From Geotalea sp. SG265 (GTDB lineage: Bacteria > Desulfobacterota > Desulfuromonadia > Geobacterales > Geobacteraceae): a stretch of 64,000 nt of DNA. Below, one piece after another: positions 37,209 to 46,895 of the stretch. The notes beneath the pieces were generated by a model, which saw only the letters and a program-made list of their open reading frames with translations, did not search any database and was not told the DNA's origin. The position numbers were made by a program, and so were the translations under genes. The first letter of the stretch is position 1; each line of letters opens with the position of its first letter. The DNA is taken from assembly GCF_022808985.1 (NCBI RefSeq), contig NZ_JAKZFT010000013.1, forward strand, positions 55,741-119,740. The letters are read 5' to 3'.

Positions 37209-37844
37209 ATGAAGACATCACTTTCTGTCCTTTTGATATGCATCTTTCTTTCGGCGGGTTGCTCCATGAAGGTCGTGCCGGTCCAGGTCGAGTCAGGTGT
37301 GATCGATGAGAAGAATTTTTCCCAAACCCTCAGCAGGGATAACGTTTCCGTAACAGCCGGCAGTGCCGAATCCCAGCTCTACAATTACAATCTCGACGGT
37401 GCCGTGTCCGCTTTTTCCGTTGTTATAGAAAATCGGGGAAGTAGTGAGCTGCCTGTCGACCCCGGCATGTTCCTGCTGATGGATAACGAAGGGAAGCAGT
37501 ATGTTCCGCTGACCCCTGACAAGGTAAAAGAAATAATCTCCAGAGATTCCTACTATCTCATTCCCTATCCCTATGTCGGTTTTTACTACCTGGAAGATTA
37601 CGAAAAATCCTCCTTTTACAACACATTCACCTCAGAAAAACCTTACTATTTTGAGGTTTACCCCCAGGATATCTATACAAAGGCTCTCGCCGTGGGAACA
37701 CTCATTCCCAAAGCGAAGATGTCGGGACTTGTCTACTTCAAGATCGACTTGCACGGCAAAAAAGATGTCAAACTCCTCGTCTACAAGCAGGGAACATCAA
37801 AATCGTCTCCAGCCGATTTCACCTTCCCCTTCAAAATCCAGTAA
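37209..37844 (+). CDS. lipoprotein, 211 aa, function unknown
   Basis: A GAGGGAGAAA site precedes ATG 37209. The protein has a lipoprotein signal ending LSAGC (C18) and a mature region of beta-type composition with YNLDGAVSAFSVVIENRGSSELPVDPGMF, which looks like an immunoglobulin-like fold comparable to DUF4352-type domains. No catalytic motif is seen. Its place after two OmpA-like genes suggests an envelope role. Confidence 0.8.
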   Translation: MKTSLSVLLICIFLSAGCSMKVVPVQVESGVIDEKNFSQTLSRDNVSVTAGSAESQLYNYNLDGAVSAFSVVIENRGSSELPVDPGMFLLMDNEGKQYVPLTPDKVKEIISRDSYYLIPYPYVGFYYLEDYEKSSFYNTFTSEKPYYFEVYPQDIYTKALAVGTLIPKAKMSGLVYFKIDLHGKKDVKLLVYKQGTSKSSPADFTFPFKIQ

Positions 37845-37865
37845 CATGATCGGAGAGCGGCTTCC

Positions 37866-39551
37866 ATGCCTTTTTCTTTCCTGATGGAGGCATTGGGTGG
37901 TCTCGGACTTTTCATACTCGGTATGAAGTTCATGTCCGAGGGGTTGCAGAAGCTGGCCGGTGAAAAACTCCGGCAGGTACTGGAAAAAATCACCGGTAAC
38001 CGCTTTGCCGCCGCTCTCACGGGAAGTGCCCTGGCATCCCTTCTCCAGTCGAGCAGCACCGCTTCCATTATCGTCATAGGATTCGTCAATGCTGGGCTGA
38101 TATCGTTATATCAGGCACTGGCAGTCCTTATCGGCACCGGTCTGGGCACCACAATAGCCATCCAATTCATTGCCTTCAAGATTTCCTTTTTTGCCTTGCC
38201 GCTTATCTTTGCCGGGGTGGTCCTGCGCTGTTTCAGCAGCAGAAGACGCTGGGTCAATGTGGGAACGATGCTGCTGGGCGCCGGCCTGGTTTTCTTCGGC
38301 CTTCATCTCATGGAAAACGGCTTTGCTCCCCTGAAGGACAATACCCTCATTCACGGTCTGGGGCAGCATTTTCTCTCCTGGCGGTTGCCGGCCATGTTGC
38401 TGGGAGCACTCATCGCCTTCTTGATGCAGTCCGGCAGCGCCGCCATAGGTATCGTCATCGCCTTTGCCGGCAGCGGGCTGGTCGGTTTCAATACAGCAGT
38501 AGCCATGGTTGTCGGAGAATCCCTGGGGAGTTCCATTATTACCGCCATCGCTTCCATAAACGGCACCTTGGCAGCACGACGGACCGCTCTGCTGTATATC
38601 CTCGTTAACTTTGCGGCCGTAAGCCTCGCCATGATCCTGTTTCCCCTCTTACTCCAGCTGGTCAGACACTTCTCCCCGGGGGAGGCAGATTTTGCCGTAC
38701 AGGGGATGAGAACTCTCACGGTTGCGCCTCTCGTTGCCGAGACAAAGCCATATATTGCCCGACACCTGGCTAATGCCCACACCATTTTCACCGCATTATC
38801 CGTTCTCCTCTTTCTGCCGCTGGTGGGATTTTTTGCCAGATCGGCCCCCCTGATCGTTCCCGGCCGAGAAGGTGACGGTGACATGGACCCCCGGCCGCGA
38901 TATCTGGATCAACGGGTCCTGAACACACCGACGATCGCACTGCTGCAGGCAAAAAAAGAGGTCAAAAGAATGGGCGAAGTTGCCGGCACCATGTTTTTAG
39001 AGATGGCGGCACAGTTCGAGGGCTTCAACGCCCGCACCGCCGGCCGCCTCAAACAAAAGGAAGAGGTGCTTGATATCCTTCAGCGGGATATCTCCGCCTT
39101 TCTCATCACTCTTTCGCGACGGCAGCTTTCCACAGAAAATGCCATGGAGTTGCCGGTCCTGCTCCAGCTCATCAACGAACTTGAGCACCTGGGGGACCAA
39201 GTCGAAGCTATCATGGACTACCTGCGGCGGAAGAAAGAAGACAAGCTCAGATTCTCCAACGCGGCCATGGCTGAGATCAGGACCCTGTCGGTTCTCGTTT
39301 CCCGGGTGGTGGCAACGGCGGTGAATTCCCTTGATCCTGAACAGACTCCCGTTGAGGGAGAAGACCCTGGCCCAGCCATGAAGGAAATCGAGTTAGCTCT
39401 GGCAACGCTCCACCTCAACCATACCAAGAGACTTCACAGCGGCAAATGCAGTGTCTCTGCAGGCCTTCTTTTCTCCGACATCATCGCCTCCTTCGAGAAA
39501 ATCGCCTATATTGCCTACTCTACCATCAAGAAAAGCAGGGAATTACAATGA
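37866..39551 (+). CDS. Na/Pi cotransporter family protein with PhoU-like tail
   Basis: The 561-residue protein has the NptA/NptB (SLC34-like) inverted repeat: about nine membrane helices in residues 1-330, with LLQSSSTAS in the first half and FLMQSGSAAIG in the second, the QSSS substrate motifs. The C-terminal 200 residues are helical and resemble a PhoU domain (EEVLDILQRDISAFL, ELEHLGDQVEAIMDYL). It should import phosphate with sodium, possibly self-regulated by the tail. It overlaps the Ppx/GppA gene by 4 bases. Confidence 0.9.
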   Translation: MPFSFLMEALGGLGLFILGMKFMSEGLQKLAGEKLRQVLEKITGNRFAAALTGSALASLLQSSSTASIIVIGFVNAGLISLYQALAVLIGTGLGTTIAIQFIAFKISFFALPLIFAGVVLRCFSSRRRWVNVGTMLLGAGLVFFGLHLMENGFAPLKDNTLIHGLGQHFLSWRLPAMLLGALIAFLMQSGSAAIGIVIAFAGSGLVGFNTAVAMVVGESLGSSIITAIASINGTLAARRTALLYILVNFAAVSLAMILFPLLLQLVRHFSPGEADFAVQGMRTLTVAPLVAETKPYIARHLANAHTIFTALSVLLFLPLVGFFARSAPLIVPGREGDGDMDPRPRYLDQRVLNTPTIALLQAKKEVKRMGEVAGTMFLEMAAQFEGFNARTAGRLKQKEEVLDILQRDISAFLITLSRRQLSTENAMELPVLLQLINELEHLGDQVEAIMDYLRRKKEDKLRFSNAAMAEIRTLSVLVSRVVATAVNSLDPEQTPVEGEDPGPAMKEIELALATLHLNHTKRLHSGKCSVSAGLLFSDIIASFEKIAYIAYSTIKKSRELQ

Positions 39552-40453
39552 CCGATCTCAAAGCATCCATCGATCTGGGAACAAACACCGCCAGGCTCCT
39601 GATCGCCATCAAGGAAGACGAGCAGACCATCAAGCCGGTCCTTCTGAAACGGCAGATCACCAGGCTTGGGGGAGGTTTTACCCGTGAGCATGGCATTTCT
39701 ACCGAAGCCGAAGCCAGATCCCTTGCCGCCATGCGTGAGTTCGCAGGGGAGATTCGACTCCACAAGGTGGAAAATATTCGCGCCGTGGCCACTAGCGCCG
39801 TTCGGGATGCCGTTAATGGAGCGGCATTCTGCCGGAAAATTTTCGAAGAGACGGGCATTCAGCTTCAGGTCATCTCCGGCGAAGAGGAAGCACTCTTTAC
39901 CTTGCGCGGCGTACTGGCCGGACTTGACCACCGGGAAGGCACGTTTCTCGTTTTTGACGTGGGTGGTGGAAGCACCGAATATACCCTTGCCCAGGGCAGC
40001 ACCCCCCTCTTCACTCGCAGTCTCCCATTGGGGGTGGTTCGTCTCACCGAAGGAAAACCCAATCCCGAGGCAATGACGGAAAAGATCTGCCGGGAACTGC
40101 GGGCATTGGGCGAAGAGATGCAACGAGCGTCAGTCGATCCCCATAATGCTGTCCTGGTGGGTACCGCCGGCACCGCGACCACCCTTGCCGCGATCCATCT
40201 GGAGATGACGGACTACGATTACCGGCGTGTCAACAACCACATCATGACTCTGGCAGACATCAAAGCGATCCATGCACGCCTGCTCCCTCTGTCCCCCAAG
40301 GAGCGGCTGCAGGTAAAAGGTCTGGAGAAGGGGAGGGAGGACCTGATTGTGGCAGGGACGCTTATTACCATCAATACCATGAGACATTTCGGCTTTGACC
40401 GGCTCAAGGTTAGCGATTTCGGGCAACTTGAAGGGCTGCTGCTGGCTGATTGA
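39548..40453 (+). CDS. Ppx/GppA-family phosphatase
   Basis: The 301-residue protein has the ASKHA fold of exopolyphosphatase/pppGpp phosphatase: SIDLGTNTARLLIA (phosphate-1), FDVGGGSTEYTL (phosphate-2) and LVGTAGTATTLAA. It lacks the C-terminal HD-like extension, so it is of the short type. It cleaves terminal phosphate from polyphosphate or pppGpp; the exact substrate is not evident. The start overlaps the stop of the phosphate transporter (ATGA), linking phosphate uptake with polyphosphate turnover. The longer frame reaching back to 39446 is not needed. Confidence 0.9.
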   Translation: MTDLKASIDLGTNTARLLIAIKEDEQTIKPVLLKRQITRLGGGFTREHGISTEAEARSLAAMREFAGEIRLHKVENIRAVATSAVRDAVNGAAFCRKIFEETGIQLQVISGEEEALFTLRGVLAGLDHREGTFLVFDVGGGSTEYTLAQGSTPLFTRSLPLGVVRLTEGKPNPEAMTEKICRELRALGEEMQRASVDPHNAVLVGTAGTATTLAAIHLEMTDYDYRRVNNHIMTLADIKAIHARLLPLSPKERLQVKGLEKGREDLIVAGTLITINTMRHFGFDRLKVSDFGQLEGLLLAD

Positions 40454-40514
40454 GAATTCTGTCAGGCAATGTGCCGCGAACGGCAAGGGGGGCGGGCCGG
40501 TGGCATGGATTGGG

Positions 40515-40543
40515 TTGACTAAGACAGCTTCTTTCTGTATTCT
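40515..40543 (+). promoter_or_regulatory. sigma70-type promoter of the ior-paaK-liv operon
   Basis: TTGACT (40515-40520) and TATTCT (40538-40543) are 17 bases apart, about 50 bases before iorA. A short leader with GGAGG at 40557 and an ATG at 40579 precedes the iorA ribosome site. Confidence 0.65.
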
Positions 40544-40595
40544 TTTGGCTCTTTAACGGAGGCATTCCTCTTATTTCCATGTACGAAGGTGTTCA

Positions 40596-42350
40596 ATGAA
40601 GGAAATTCTTTCCGGCAACGAGGCCATTGCCCGCGGTGCATTCGAAGCGGGGGTCAAGGTTGCCAGCGCGTATCCGGGTACTCCATCCACAGAAATACTC
40701 GAAAACATTGTCCAATACAAAAATATCGATGCCTCATGGGCACCCAACGAAAAGGTGGCACTGGAGGTGGGCATCGGCGCCTCGTTCGGCGGGGGCAGGG
40801 CTCTGGTCACCATGAAACACGTGGGGGTCAACGTTGCCGCCGATCCGCTCTTCACCTTTTCCTATACCGGTGTCAACGGCGGTCTGGTCCTTGTCAGTGC
40901 CGATGATCCTGAAATGCATTCTTCCCAGAATGAGCAGGACAATCGCAACTACGCCAAGTTCGCCAAGATCCCCATGCTGGAACCCTCTGACTCCCAGGAA
41001 TGCAAGGATTTTACGAAGCTTGCTTTCCAGCTGTCCGAGCAGTTCGACACCCCGGTTATGCTCCGTACCACCACCCGCACCTCCCATGGCAAATCCATCG
41101 TCACTCTGGAAGAGCCCGTTGCCGGTTTGCCCACACCTAAGCTGGCCCGGAATGCAGCCAAGTTCGTCATGCTCCCCGGCAATGCCAAGGTCCGCCATCC
41201 CTTCATCGAGGAGCGAACCCACAAGCTCAAGGAATATGGGCGGACTCTGTCTATCAACCGTGTGGAGATGCGGGAAGCCGCCATCGGCGTCATTACTTCC
41301 GGGGTCCCTTACCAGTACGTGCGCGAAGTGCTTCCCAATGCGTCGGTGTTGAAGCTGGGCATGGTCTACCCTCTGCCGGAAGCACTGATTCGCGAATTTG
41401 CGGCCAAGGTTGACCGGCTCTACGTGGTTGAAGAACTGGATCCATTCCTTGAAGAGCAGATCAAGGCTTTGGGAATCACCGTTACCGGCAAGGAAATCAT
41501 CCCCATCTGCGGCGAACTGACCCCCGGCATCCTGCGCAGGTCATTCGAACTGCCCGAGCCGGAGAGTTCCACGGTGGAGAAACTGCCTGGGCGCCCCCCC
41601 AACATGTGCCCCGGCTGTCCCCATCGCGGCGTCTTCTTTACTCTTAATCAGCTGAAAGCCTTTGTTACCGGCGACATCGGCTGTTACACCCTCGGTTTCC
41701 TTCCCCCTCTTTCCGCCATGGACACTTGCGTCTGCATGGGGGCCAGCATCGGCAATGCCACGGGCATTACCAAGGTCCTTTCTGCCGAGGAACAGAAAAA
41801 GGTCGTTGCCGTCATCGGCGATTCCACCTTCCTCCACTCGGGTATCACGGGGCTTCTGGACATGGTCTACAACAAGGCTCCCGCCACGGTCATCATCCTC
41901 GATAACCGCATTACAGCCATGACCGGGCGACAGGAAAACCCCGCTTCAGGCTATACCCTCATGGGTGAAGAAACCTTCCAAGTGGATCTGCCCCGACTGG
42001 TAGGCGCCTTGGGGGTTAAGAACATCCGCGTTATCGATCCCCTCGACCTTGCCGAGACAAAAAAGGCGCTGCAGGAGGAAATGGACCGTCCTGAACCGTC
42101 GGTGATCATCACCAAGAGGCCCTGCGTGCTCATCAAAAGGGAAGGGGTCTTCAAGAGGGGCAGTACCTTTGAGGTTAACCTTGAACTCTGCACCGGTTGC
42201 CGGGCATGCCTCAAGCTGGGTTGCCCCGCCATTATCTGGCAGGCGGAAGGTGAGAAAAAGGGGAAAGCGACGATCGATCCGCAGCTCTGTACGGGCTGCA
42301 CCATCTGCGAGCAGGTCTGCAAATTCAACGCAATCGGGGCAAAAAAATGA
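40596..42350 (+). CDS. iorA: indolepyruvate ferredoxin oxidoreductase, alpha subunit
   Basis: IorA with IorB oxidatively decarboxylates aryl pyruvates from aromatic amino acids to aryl-acetyl-CoA, reducing ferredoxin. The 584-residue subunit has the pyrimidine-binding start (YPGTPSTEILE), CPGCPHRGVF, a TPP-binding region GDIGCYTLGF with GDSTF, and two C-terminal ferredoxin clusters (CTGCRACLKLGCP and CTGCTICEQVC, about 528-575). It lies 12 bases after a GAAGG site and overlaps iorB by 4 bases. A phenylacetate-CoA ligase follows, fitting aromatic amino acid oxidation. Confidence 0.95.
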   Translation: MKEILSGNEAIARGAFEAGVKVASAYPGTPSTEILENIVQYKNIDASWAPNEKVALEVGIGASFGGGRALVTMKHVGVNVAADPLFTFSYTGVNGGLVLVSADDPEMHSSQNEQDNRNYAKFAKIPMLEPSDSQECKDFTKLAFQLSEQFDTPVMLRTTTRTSHGKSIVTLEEPVAGLPTPKLARNAAKFVMLPGNAKVRHPFIEERTHKLKEYGRTLSINRVEMREAAIGVITSGVPYQYVREVLPNASVLKLGMVYPLPEALIREFAAKVDRLYVVEELDPFLEEQIKALGITVTGKEIIPICGELTPGILRRSFELPEPESSTVEKLPGRPPNMCPGCPHRGVFFTLNQLKAFVTGDIGCYTLGFLPPLSAMDTCVCMGASIGNATGITKVLSAEEQKKVVAVIGDSTFLHSGITGLLDMVYNKAPATVIILDNRITAMTGRQENPASGYTLMGEETFQVDLPRLVGALGVKNIRVIDPLDLAETKKALQEEMDRPEPSVIITKRPCVLIKREGVFKRGSTFEVNLELCTGCRACLKLGCPAIIWQAEGEKKGKATIDPQLCTGCTICEQVCKFNAIGAKK

Positions 42351-42928
42351 GCGGTGCGGTTACCAATATACTCATGGTCGGTGTGGGGGGGCAGGGGACG
42401 CTGCTTGCCTCGGAGATCCTCTCGGAGGTCCTTAAAGAGGCCGGTTTCGACGTGAAAAAGAGCGAGATCCACGGCATGTCCCAGCGCGGCGGTAGTGTCG
42501 TTTCACATGTCCGCTTCGGCAAAGAGGTGAATTCCCCCATCATTCCCGAAGGGGAGGCGGACATCCTGCTCGGTTTCGAGCTGCTCGAATCCTATCGTTA
42601 TCTCCCCCTGCTGAAAAAAGGGTGCAAACTGGTTGTCAACGACTTGAAGATAAATCCATCCATCGTTTCCACTGGAGGAGAACCCTATCCCGAAGGGCTG
42701 GAAGAGAAGATCCGGCAGCGCTTTCCCGACTGCGTCCTCCTTGACGGAGAAAAACTCGCCATTTCGGCGGGCAATGCCAAAACGGCCAACACGGTCTTGA
42801 TCGGTGCTTTATCGAAGCAGATCGACATCGACGAGAAATACTGGCTGGCGGCAATAGAAAAGATGGTGCCGGCAAAAGCGCTGGAAATAAACCGGAAGGC
42901 GTTCTATCTGGGCAGAGAAGCTGCCTGA
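42347..42928 (+). CDS. iorB: indolepyruvate ferredoxin oxidoreductase, beta subunit
   Basis: The 193-residue gamma-type subunit starts [21 protein letters not shown] with the conserved GVGGQG and then [13 protein letters not shown], both diagnostic of 2-oxoacid:acceptor oxidoreductase small subunits. It pairs with IorA encoded immediately upstream (ATGA overlap). Full length and complete. Confidence 0.95.
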   Translation: MSGAVTNILMVGVGGQGTLLASEILSEVLKEAGFDVKKSEIHGMSQRGGSVVSHVRFGKEVNSPIIPEGEADILLGFELLESYRYLPLLKKGCKLVVNDLKINPSIVSTGGEPYPEGLEEKIRQRFPDCVLLDGEKLAISAGNAKTANTVLIGALSKQIDIDEKYWLAAIEKMVPAKALEINRKAFYLGREAA

Positions 42929-42957
42929 CATCGCAGACTGGAAAGGGGGTCTTCCCT

Positions 42958-44262
42958 ATGTTCAATGAAGAATTCGAAACGCTTCCCCGTCCCGCTCTGG
43001 AAGCCCTGCAACTGAAACGCCTGCAGACTATGCTGGAGCGAATCTACGCCAATGTTCCCTTCTACCGGCAGGCCCTGGACAAGGCTGGGATAAAGCCTTC
43101 CCAGGTCAAGTCACTGGAGGATCTGCAGCGCCTCCCATTCACCTATAAACAGGATATGCGGGATAGCTACCCATATGGCCTCTTTGCCGCCAGGATGGAG
43201 GACATCGTCCGCATTCATGCCTCTTCCGGCACCACCGGCAAGCCGACCGTCGTCGGCTACACCCGCAAGGACATCGAGACGTGGTCTGAACTTATGGCCC
43301 GCTCCTTTGCCGCTGCCGGCGTCCACCGGGGAGACATTATCCATAACTCCTACGGCTACGGCCTTTTTACCGGCGGCCTTGGTGCCCATTACGGAGCGGA
43401 GCGACTTGGAGCCTCGGTCATTCCAATGTCCGGCGGCAACACCAAGAAGCAAATCATGATCATGAAGGATTTCGGCTCGACGGTACTCACCTGCACCCCG
43501 TCCTATTCCCTATTCATGTCCGAGGCGGCCGTTGAAGAGAATGTGGATTTCAGGAACCTGAGCCTGCGGGTAGGGATTTTTGGCGCCGAGCCCTGGTCAG
43601 ATTCCATGCGCAAGGAAATCGAAGGCAAGCTGAACCTGTCGGCCATCGATATCTACGGTCTTTCCGAAATTATGGGGCCGGGAGTAGCCATCGAATGCCA
43701 GGAGGCCAAGCAGGGGCTGCACATCTGGGAGGACCACTTCATTCCCGAGATCATCAACCCTGATACAGGTGCAGTCCTTCCCCCCGGCTCCCTTGGCGAG
43801 CTGGTGATCACCACCATCACCAAGGAGGGCATTCCGCTGCTCCGTTACCGGACCAGGGATATTACCAGCATCACCTATGCGCCCTGCGTTTGCGGCAGGA
43901 CCCACGCCCGCATCGCCCGCATGAGCGGTCGCAGCGACGACATGCTCATCATCCGCGGCGTCAATGTCTTTCCATCCCAGATCGAGTCGATACTCATGGG
44001 CATCGAAGGGGTCGAACCCCATTACGTGCTGATCGTTGACCGCAAGGAGAACCTGGATGTTCTCGAAGTGCAGGTGGAAGTCGGGGAGAATATCTTTTCC
44101 GACGAGGTCAAGCATCTTCAAGCCCTTTCCCATGGCATCGAGAAGGAAATAAAGGATATGCTCGGTATCAGCTGCAAGGTACGGCTGGTCGAGCCAAAGA
44201 CCATCGCCCGCAGCGAAGGAAAGGCAAAACGGGTCATCGACAACAGAAGCCTGGGAAAATGA
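42958..44262 (+). CDS. paaK: phenylacetate--CoA ligase (first copy)
   Basis: This 434-residue AMP-forming ligase has the ATP-binding [34 protein letters not shown] and YRTRDIT motifs and the late [21 protein letters not shown] segment of the PaaK family. It activates phenylacetate or a related aryl acid to the CoA thioester. It follows iorB by 29 bases; the product of IorAB is already a CoA thioester, so the ligase may recover free acid or act on imported substrate. A second copy lies at 49375. Confidence 0.92.
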   Translation: MFNEEFETLPRPALEALQLKRLQTMLERIYANVPFYRQALDKAGIKPSQVKSLEDLQRLPFTYKQDMRDSYPYGLFAARMEDIVRIHASSGTTGKPTVVGYTRKDIETWSELMARSFAAAGVHRGDIIHNSYGYGLFTGGLGAHYGAERLGASVIPMSGGNTKKQIMIMKDFGSTVLTCTPSYSLFMSEAAVEENVDFRNLSLRVGIFGAEPWSDSMRKEIEGKLNLSAIDIYGLSEIMGPGVAIECQEAKQGLHIWEDHFIPEIINPDTGAVLPPGSLGELVITTITKEGIPLLRYRTRDITSITYAPCVCGRTHARIARMSGRSDDMLIIRGVNVFPSQIESILMGIEGVEPHYVLIVDRKENLDVLEVQVEVGENIFSDEVKHLQALSHGIEKEIKDMLGISCKVRLVEPKTIARSEGKAKRVIDNRSLGK

Positions 44263-44302
44263 TCACCGGAACTGCAGTCATTATTATGTAACGGAGGTAT
44301 CT

Positions 44303-44734
44303 ATGCAGGTAGAGCAGATCTCCATTTTCATCGAAAACAAATCGGGACGTCTTGCCGAAGTTACCAGGATACTGGGGGAAAACTGCATCAATATCCGCAC
44401 CCTGTCCCTAGCTGACACCTCGGATTTCGGCATCCTGCGGTTGATCGTCAACGACCGGGAGAAGGCGTGCAGCGTCCTCAAGAGCAACGGGTTCACCGTC
44501 AACCGGACCGAGGTGGTCGCTGTCGAGGTGCCAGACCGTCCCGGTGGTTTATCGGCCATTCTTCAGGCCCTTGACCGTGCATCAATCAACGTTGAGTACA
44601 TGTATGCCTTCGTCGAGCGATGTGGGGAGAATGCCGTCATGATTTTCCGTTTTGACGAAACGGCCAAGGCCATCACCACGCTACAGAGCAATAATTTCAG
44701 TATCCTGCCCGGCGAGAGGCTTTATACCATGTAA
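44303..44734 (+). CDS. ACT-domain protein (tandem ACT)
   Basis: The 143-residue protein consists of two ACT domains: [29 protein letters not shown] at the start and [29 protein letters not shown] near residue 73. ACT domains bind amino acids and regulate partner enzymes. Such small proteins are commonly encoded next to phenylacetate-CoA ligases and probably sense an aromatic or branched amino acid. The ribosome site is ACGGAGG. Confidence 0.88.
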   Translation: MQVEQISIFIENKSGRLAEVTRILGENCINIRTLSLADTSDFGILRLIVNDREKACSVLKSNGFTVNRTEVVAVEVPDRPGGLSAILQALDRASINVEYMYAFVERCGENAVMIFRFDETAKAITTLQSNNFSILPGERLYTM

Positions 44735-44788
44735 GTGATTGGCTCGTCCCGAACGGCGAGCCATGAAATCATCATTTCGGAGGGTTCC

Positions 44789-45928
44789 ATGGGGCACAGA
44801 TTACTGTCATACCTTTTAGCAGCAGTCTTTATGCTATCCGGTGCATCGGCCTTTGCGGCGCCGACCATAAAAATAGGCGCGCTTTTCTCCGTGACCGGTC
44901 CGGCCGCCTTCCTTGGAGAGCCGGAACGAAACACCGCGGTGATGGTCGTTGACCAGATTAACAAGGCGGGCGGCATCAAGGGTAAGAAGATCGAACTCAT
45001 CGTCTACGATACCAACGGCGATGCCACCAAAGCAAAGCAGCTGGTCAACAAACTGATCAAGAACGACAAGGTTTCGGCCATCATCGGACCCAGCACCACC
45101 GGTGAATCCATGGCCATCATCAATGATGTGGAAAAGGCAGGGGTGCCGCTCATCTCCTGTGCGGCCGGCATAAAAATTACCGAACCGGTGAAGAAATGGG
45201 TTTTCAAGACCGCCCAGAACGACAGCCTTGCCGTTGCCCGGATCTACGAATACCTGCAGAAGAACCGCCTGAACAAGGTGGCGATACTCACCGTTTCCGA
45301 CGGCTTTGGCCAGTCGGGTCGGGAACAGCTCAAAGCCCAGGCGAAGAAATATGGCATATCTGTTGTTTCCGACGACACCTATGGACCGAAAGATACTGAC
45401 ATGTCCCCCCAACTGACCAAGATCAGGGGCTCCAAAGCCCAGGCCCTGATCTGCTGGGGTACCAATCCAGGACCCGCAGTCGTCGCCAAGAACGCACGCC
45501 AGTTGGGGCTGAAAATGCCCGTTTTCATGAGCCACGGCGTCTCGTCCAAAAAGTTCATCCAGCTTGCGGGAGATGCGGCCGAAGGGCTCAAACTCCCCTC
45601 CGGCAAAGTGATCGTTGCCGATCTGCTGCCGGCGTCCGACCCCCAGAAAAAATCACTCATGGCTTTCGTCAACGACTACAAGAAACATTACCGGGCTGAA
45701 GGTGACCATTTCGGCGGTCATGCCTGGGATGCAGTTATGTTACTCAAAGGGGCCATCGAGCGGGGAGGGGACACCCCTGCAGCCATTCGCGACCAACTGG
45801 AAAAAACCAGACAGTTCCACGGCATCGGCGGGACCTTCACCTTTACGTCCCAGGACCATGCCGGTCTGGGTAAAGACGCCTTCGTCCTGGTGGAAGTGAA
45901 GAACAAGGACTGGGTAATCGTCAAGTAA
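44789..45928 (+). CDS. livK: branched-chain-amino-acid-type ABC transporter substrate-binding protein
   Basis: The 379-residue protein has a signal peptide (cleavage near AFA/AP, residue 23) and the Leu/Ile/Val-binding fold: IKIGALFSVTGPAAFLGE, GGIKGKKIELIVYDTNGD, IIGPSTTGES. It is the periplasmic receptor of the transporter encoded downstream. ATG 44789 follows CGGAGGG. The neighbours (IorAB, PaaK) suggest that the real ligand could be an aromatic acid or amino acid rather than leucine. Confidence 0.9.
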   Translation: MGHRLLSYLLAAVFMLSGASAFAAPTIKIGALFSVTGPAAFLGEPERNTAVMVVDQINKAGGIKGKKIELIVYDTNGDATKAKQLVNKLIKNDKVSAIIGPSTTGESMAIINDVEKAGVPLISCAAGIKITEPVKKWVFKTAQNDSLAVARIYEYLQKNRLNKVAILTVSDGFGQSGREQLKAQAKKYGISVVSDDTYGPKDTDMSPQLTKIRGSKAQALICWGTNPGPAVVAKNARQLGLKMPVFMSHGVSSKKFIQLAGDAAEGLKLPSGKVIVADLLPASDPQKKSLMAFVNDYKKHYRAEGDHFGGHAWDAVMLLKGAIERGGDTPAAIRDQLEKTRQFHGIGGTFTFTSQDHAGLGKDAFVLVEVKNKDWVIVK

Positions 45929-45962
45929 CGGCGACCGGGGGCCGGAATCCCGCTTTTAATCG

Positions 45963-45992
45963 ACAAAGAGACACGTTTCCGTGTCTCTTTGT
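45963..45992 (+). terminator. strong stem-loop between livK and livH (attenuator or mRNA stabiliser)
   Basis: A perfect 13-bp stem (45963-45975 with 45980-45992) with a TTTC loop follows livK. There is no T-run after it, so it may protect the 3' end of an abundant livK message or partly terminate. Binding proteins usually need excess expression over permease subunits. Confidence 0.6.
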
Positions 45993-46011
45993 GCGTATGA
46001 TGTCGAGGTAC

Positions 46012-46893
46012 ATGCAGTTGGAACAGATCTTACAGTATTCTCTCTCGGGCATTGCCACCGGGGCCATCTATGCGCTGATCGGCATCGGCTTCTCCATCAT
46101 CTACAACGCCACCGGCATCATCAACTTTGCCCAGGGGGAATTCGTCATGCTTGGCGGAATCCTCACCTTCTTCTTCCTGGACATCCTCCAGTTCCCCCTC
46201 TGGGGCGCCATCATCCTGGCAGTGACCGGTGCCACCCTCTGCGGTCTCCTCTTCGAACGATTGGCCATACGCCCCCTGGCCAAAGCAACACCAATCAACC
46301 TGGTCATCGTCACCATTGGCGGCAGCATCCTCATCAGAGGGCTGGCCATGCTCATCTGGGGAAAGGATACCCACTCCGTACCCTCCTTTTCCGGTGACAA
46401 TCCCATCGCCATCGGCAGTGCAACACTGCTGCCGCAGCATCTCTGGATCATGGGCATCACCCTGGCGGTTATCTGCCTGAACAAATATTTCTTCTACCAT
46501 ACCATCAACGGCAAGGCCATGCGGGCCTGCGCCTACAACCCGCGCGCTGCCGGTCTGGTCGGCATCGACGTGAAAAGGATGGTACTCCTTTCCTTTGTCA
46601 TCAGTTCAGCCATGGGCTCCCTAGCCGGCATCATCATCGCCCCTCTTACCATGACCGCCTATGACGTGGGAGTCATGCTCGGCCTCAAGGGGTTCTGTGC
46701 CGCCATTATCGGCGGCATGAGCACCGGCATGTCAGTCGTCGTCGGCGGCCTTCTCCTGGGGGTACTGGAATCCCTGGGAGCGGGGCTGATCTCCTCGGGC
46801 TACAAAGACGCCATTGCCTTCATCATCCTGCTCCTCATTCTCTTCATTCGCCCCCAGGGGCTGTTCGGCAAGGCCGAAACGGAGCGGGTATAA
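46012..46893 (+). CDS. livH: branched-chain-type ABC transporter permease LivH
   Basis: The protein has about eight membrane helices and the LivH pattern: GAIYALIGIGFSIIYNATGIINFAQGEFVMLGG and AIIGGMSTGMSVVVGGLLLG. It forms the channel with LivM. I use ATG 46012 (GAGG just upstream); 45991, 45997 and 46000 in the same frame are also possible and lie at the foot of the stem-loop, so the start is uncertain by a few residues. Confidence 0.88.
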   Translation: MQLEQILQYSLSGIATGAIYALIGIGFSIIYNATGIINFAQGEFVMLGGILTFFFLDILQFPLWGAIILAVTGATLCGLLFERLAIRPLAKATPINLVIVTIGGSILIRGLAMLIWGKDTHSVPSFSGDNPIAIGSATLLPQHLWIMGITLAVICLNKYFFYHTINGKAMRACAYNPRAAGLVGIDVKRMVLLSFVISSAMGSLAGIIIAPLTMTAYDVGVMLGLKGFCAAIIGGMSTGMSVVVGGLLLGVLESLGAGLISSGYKDAIAFIILLLILFIRPQGLFGKAETERV

Positions 46894-46895
46894 AC

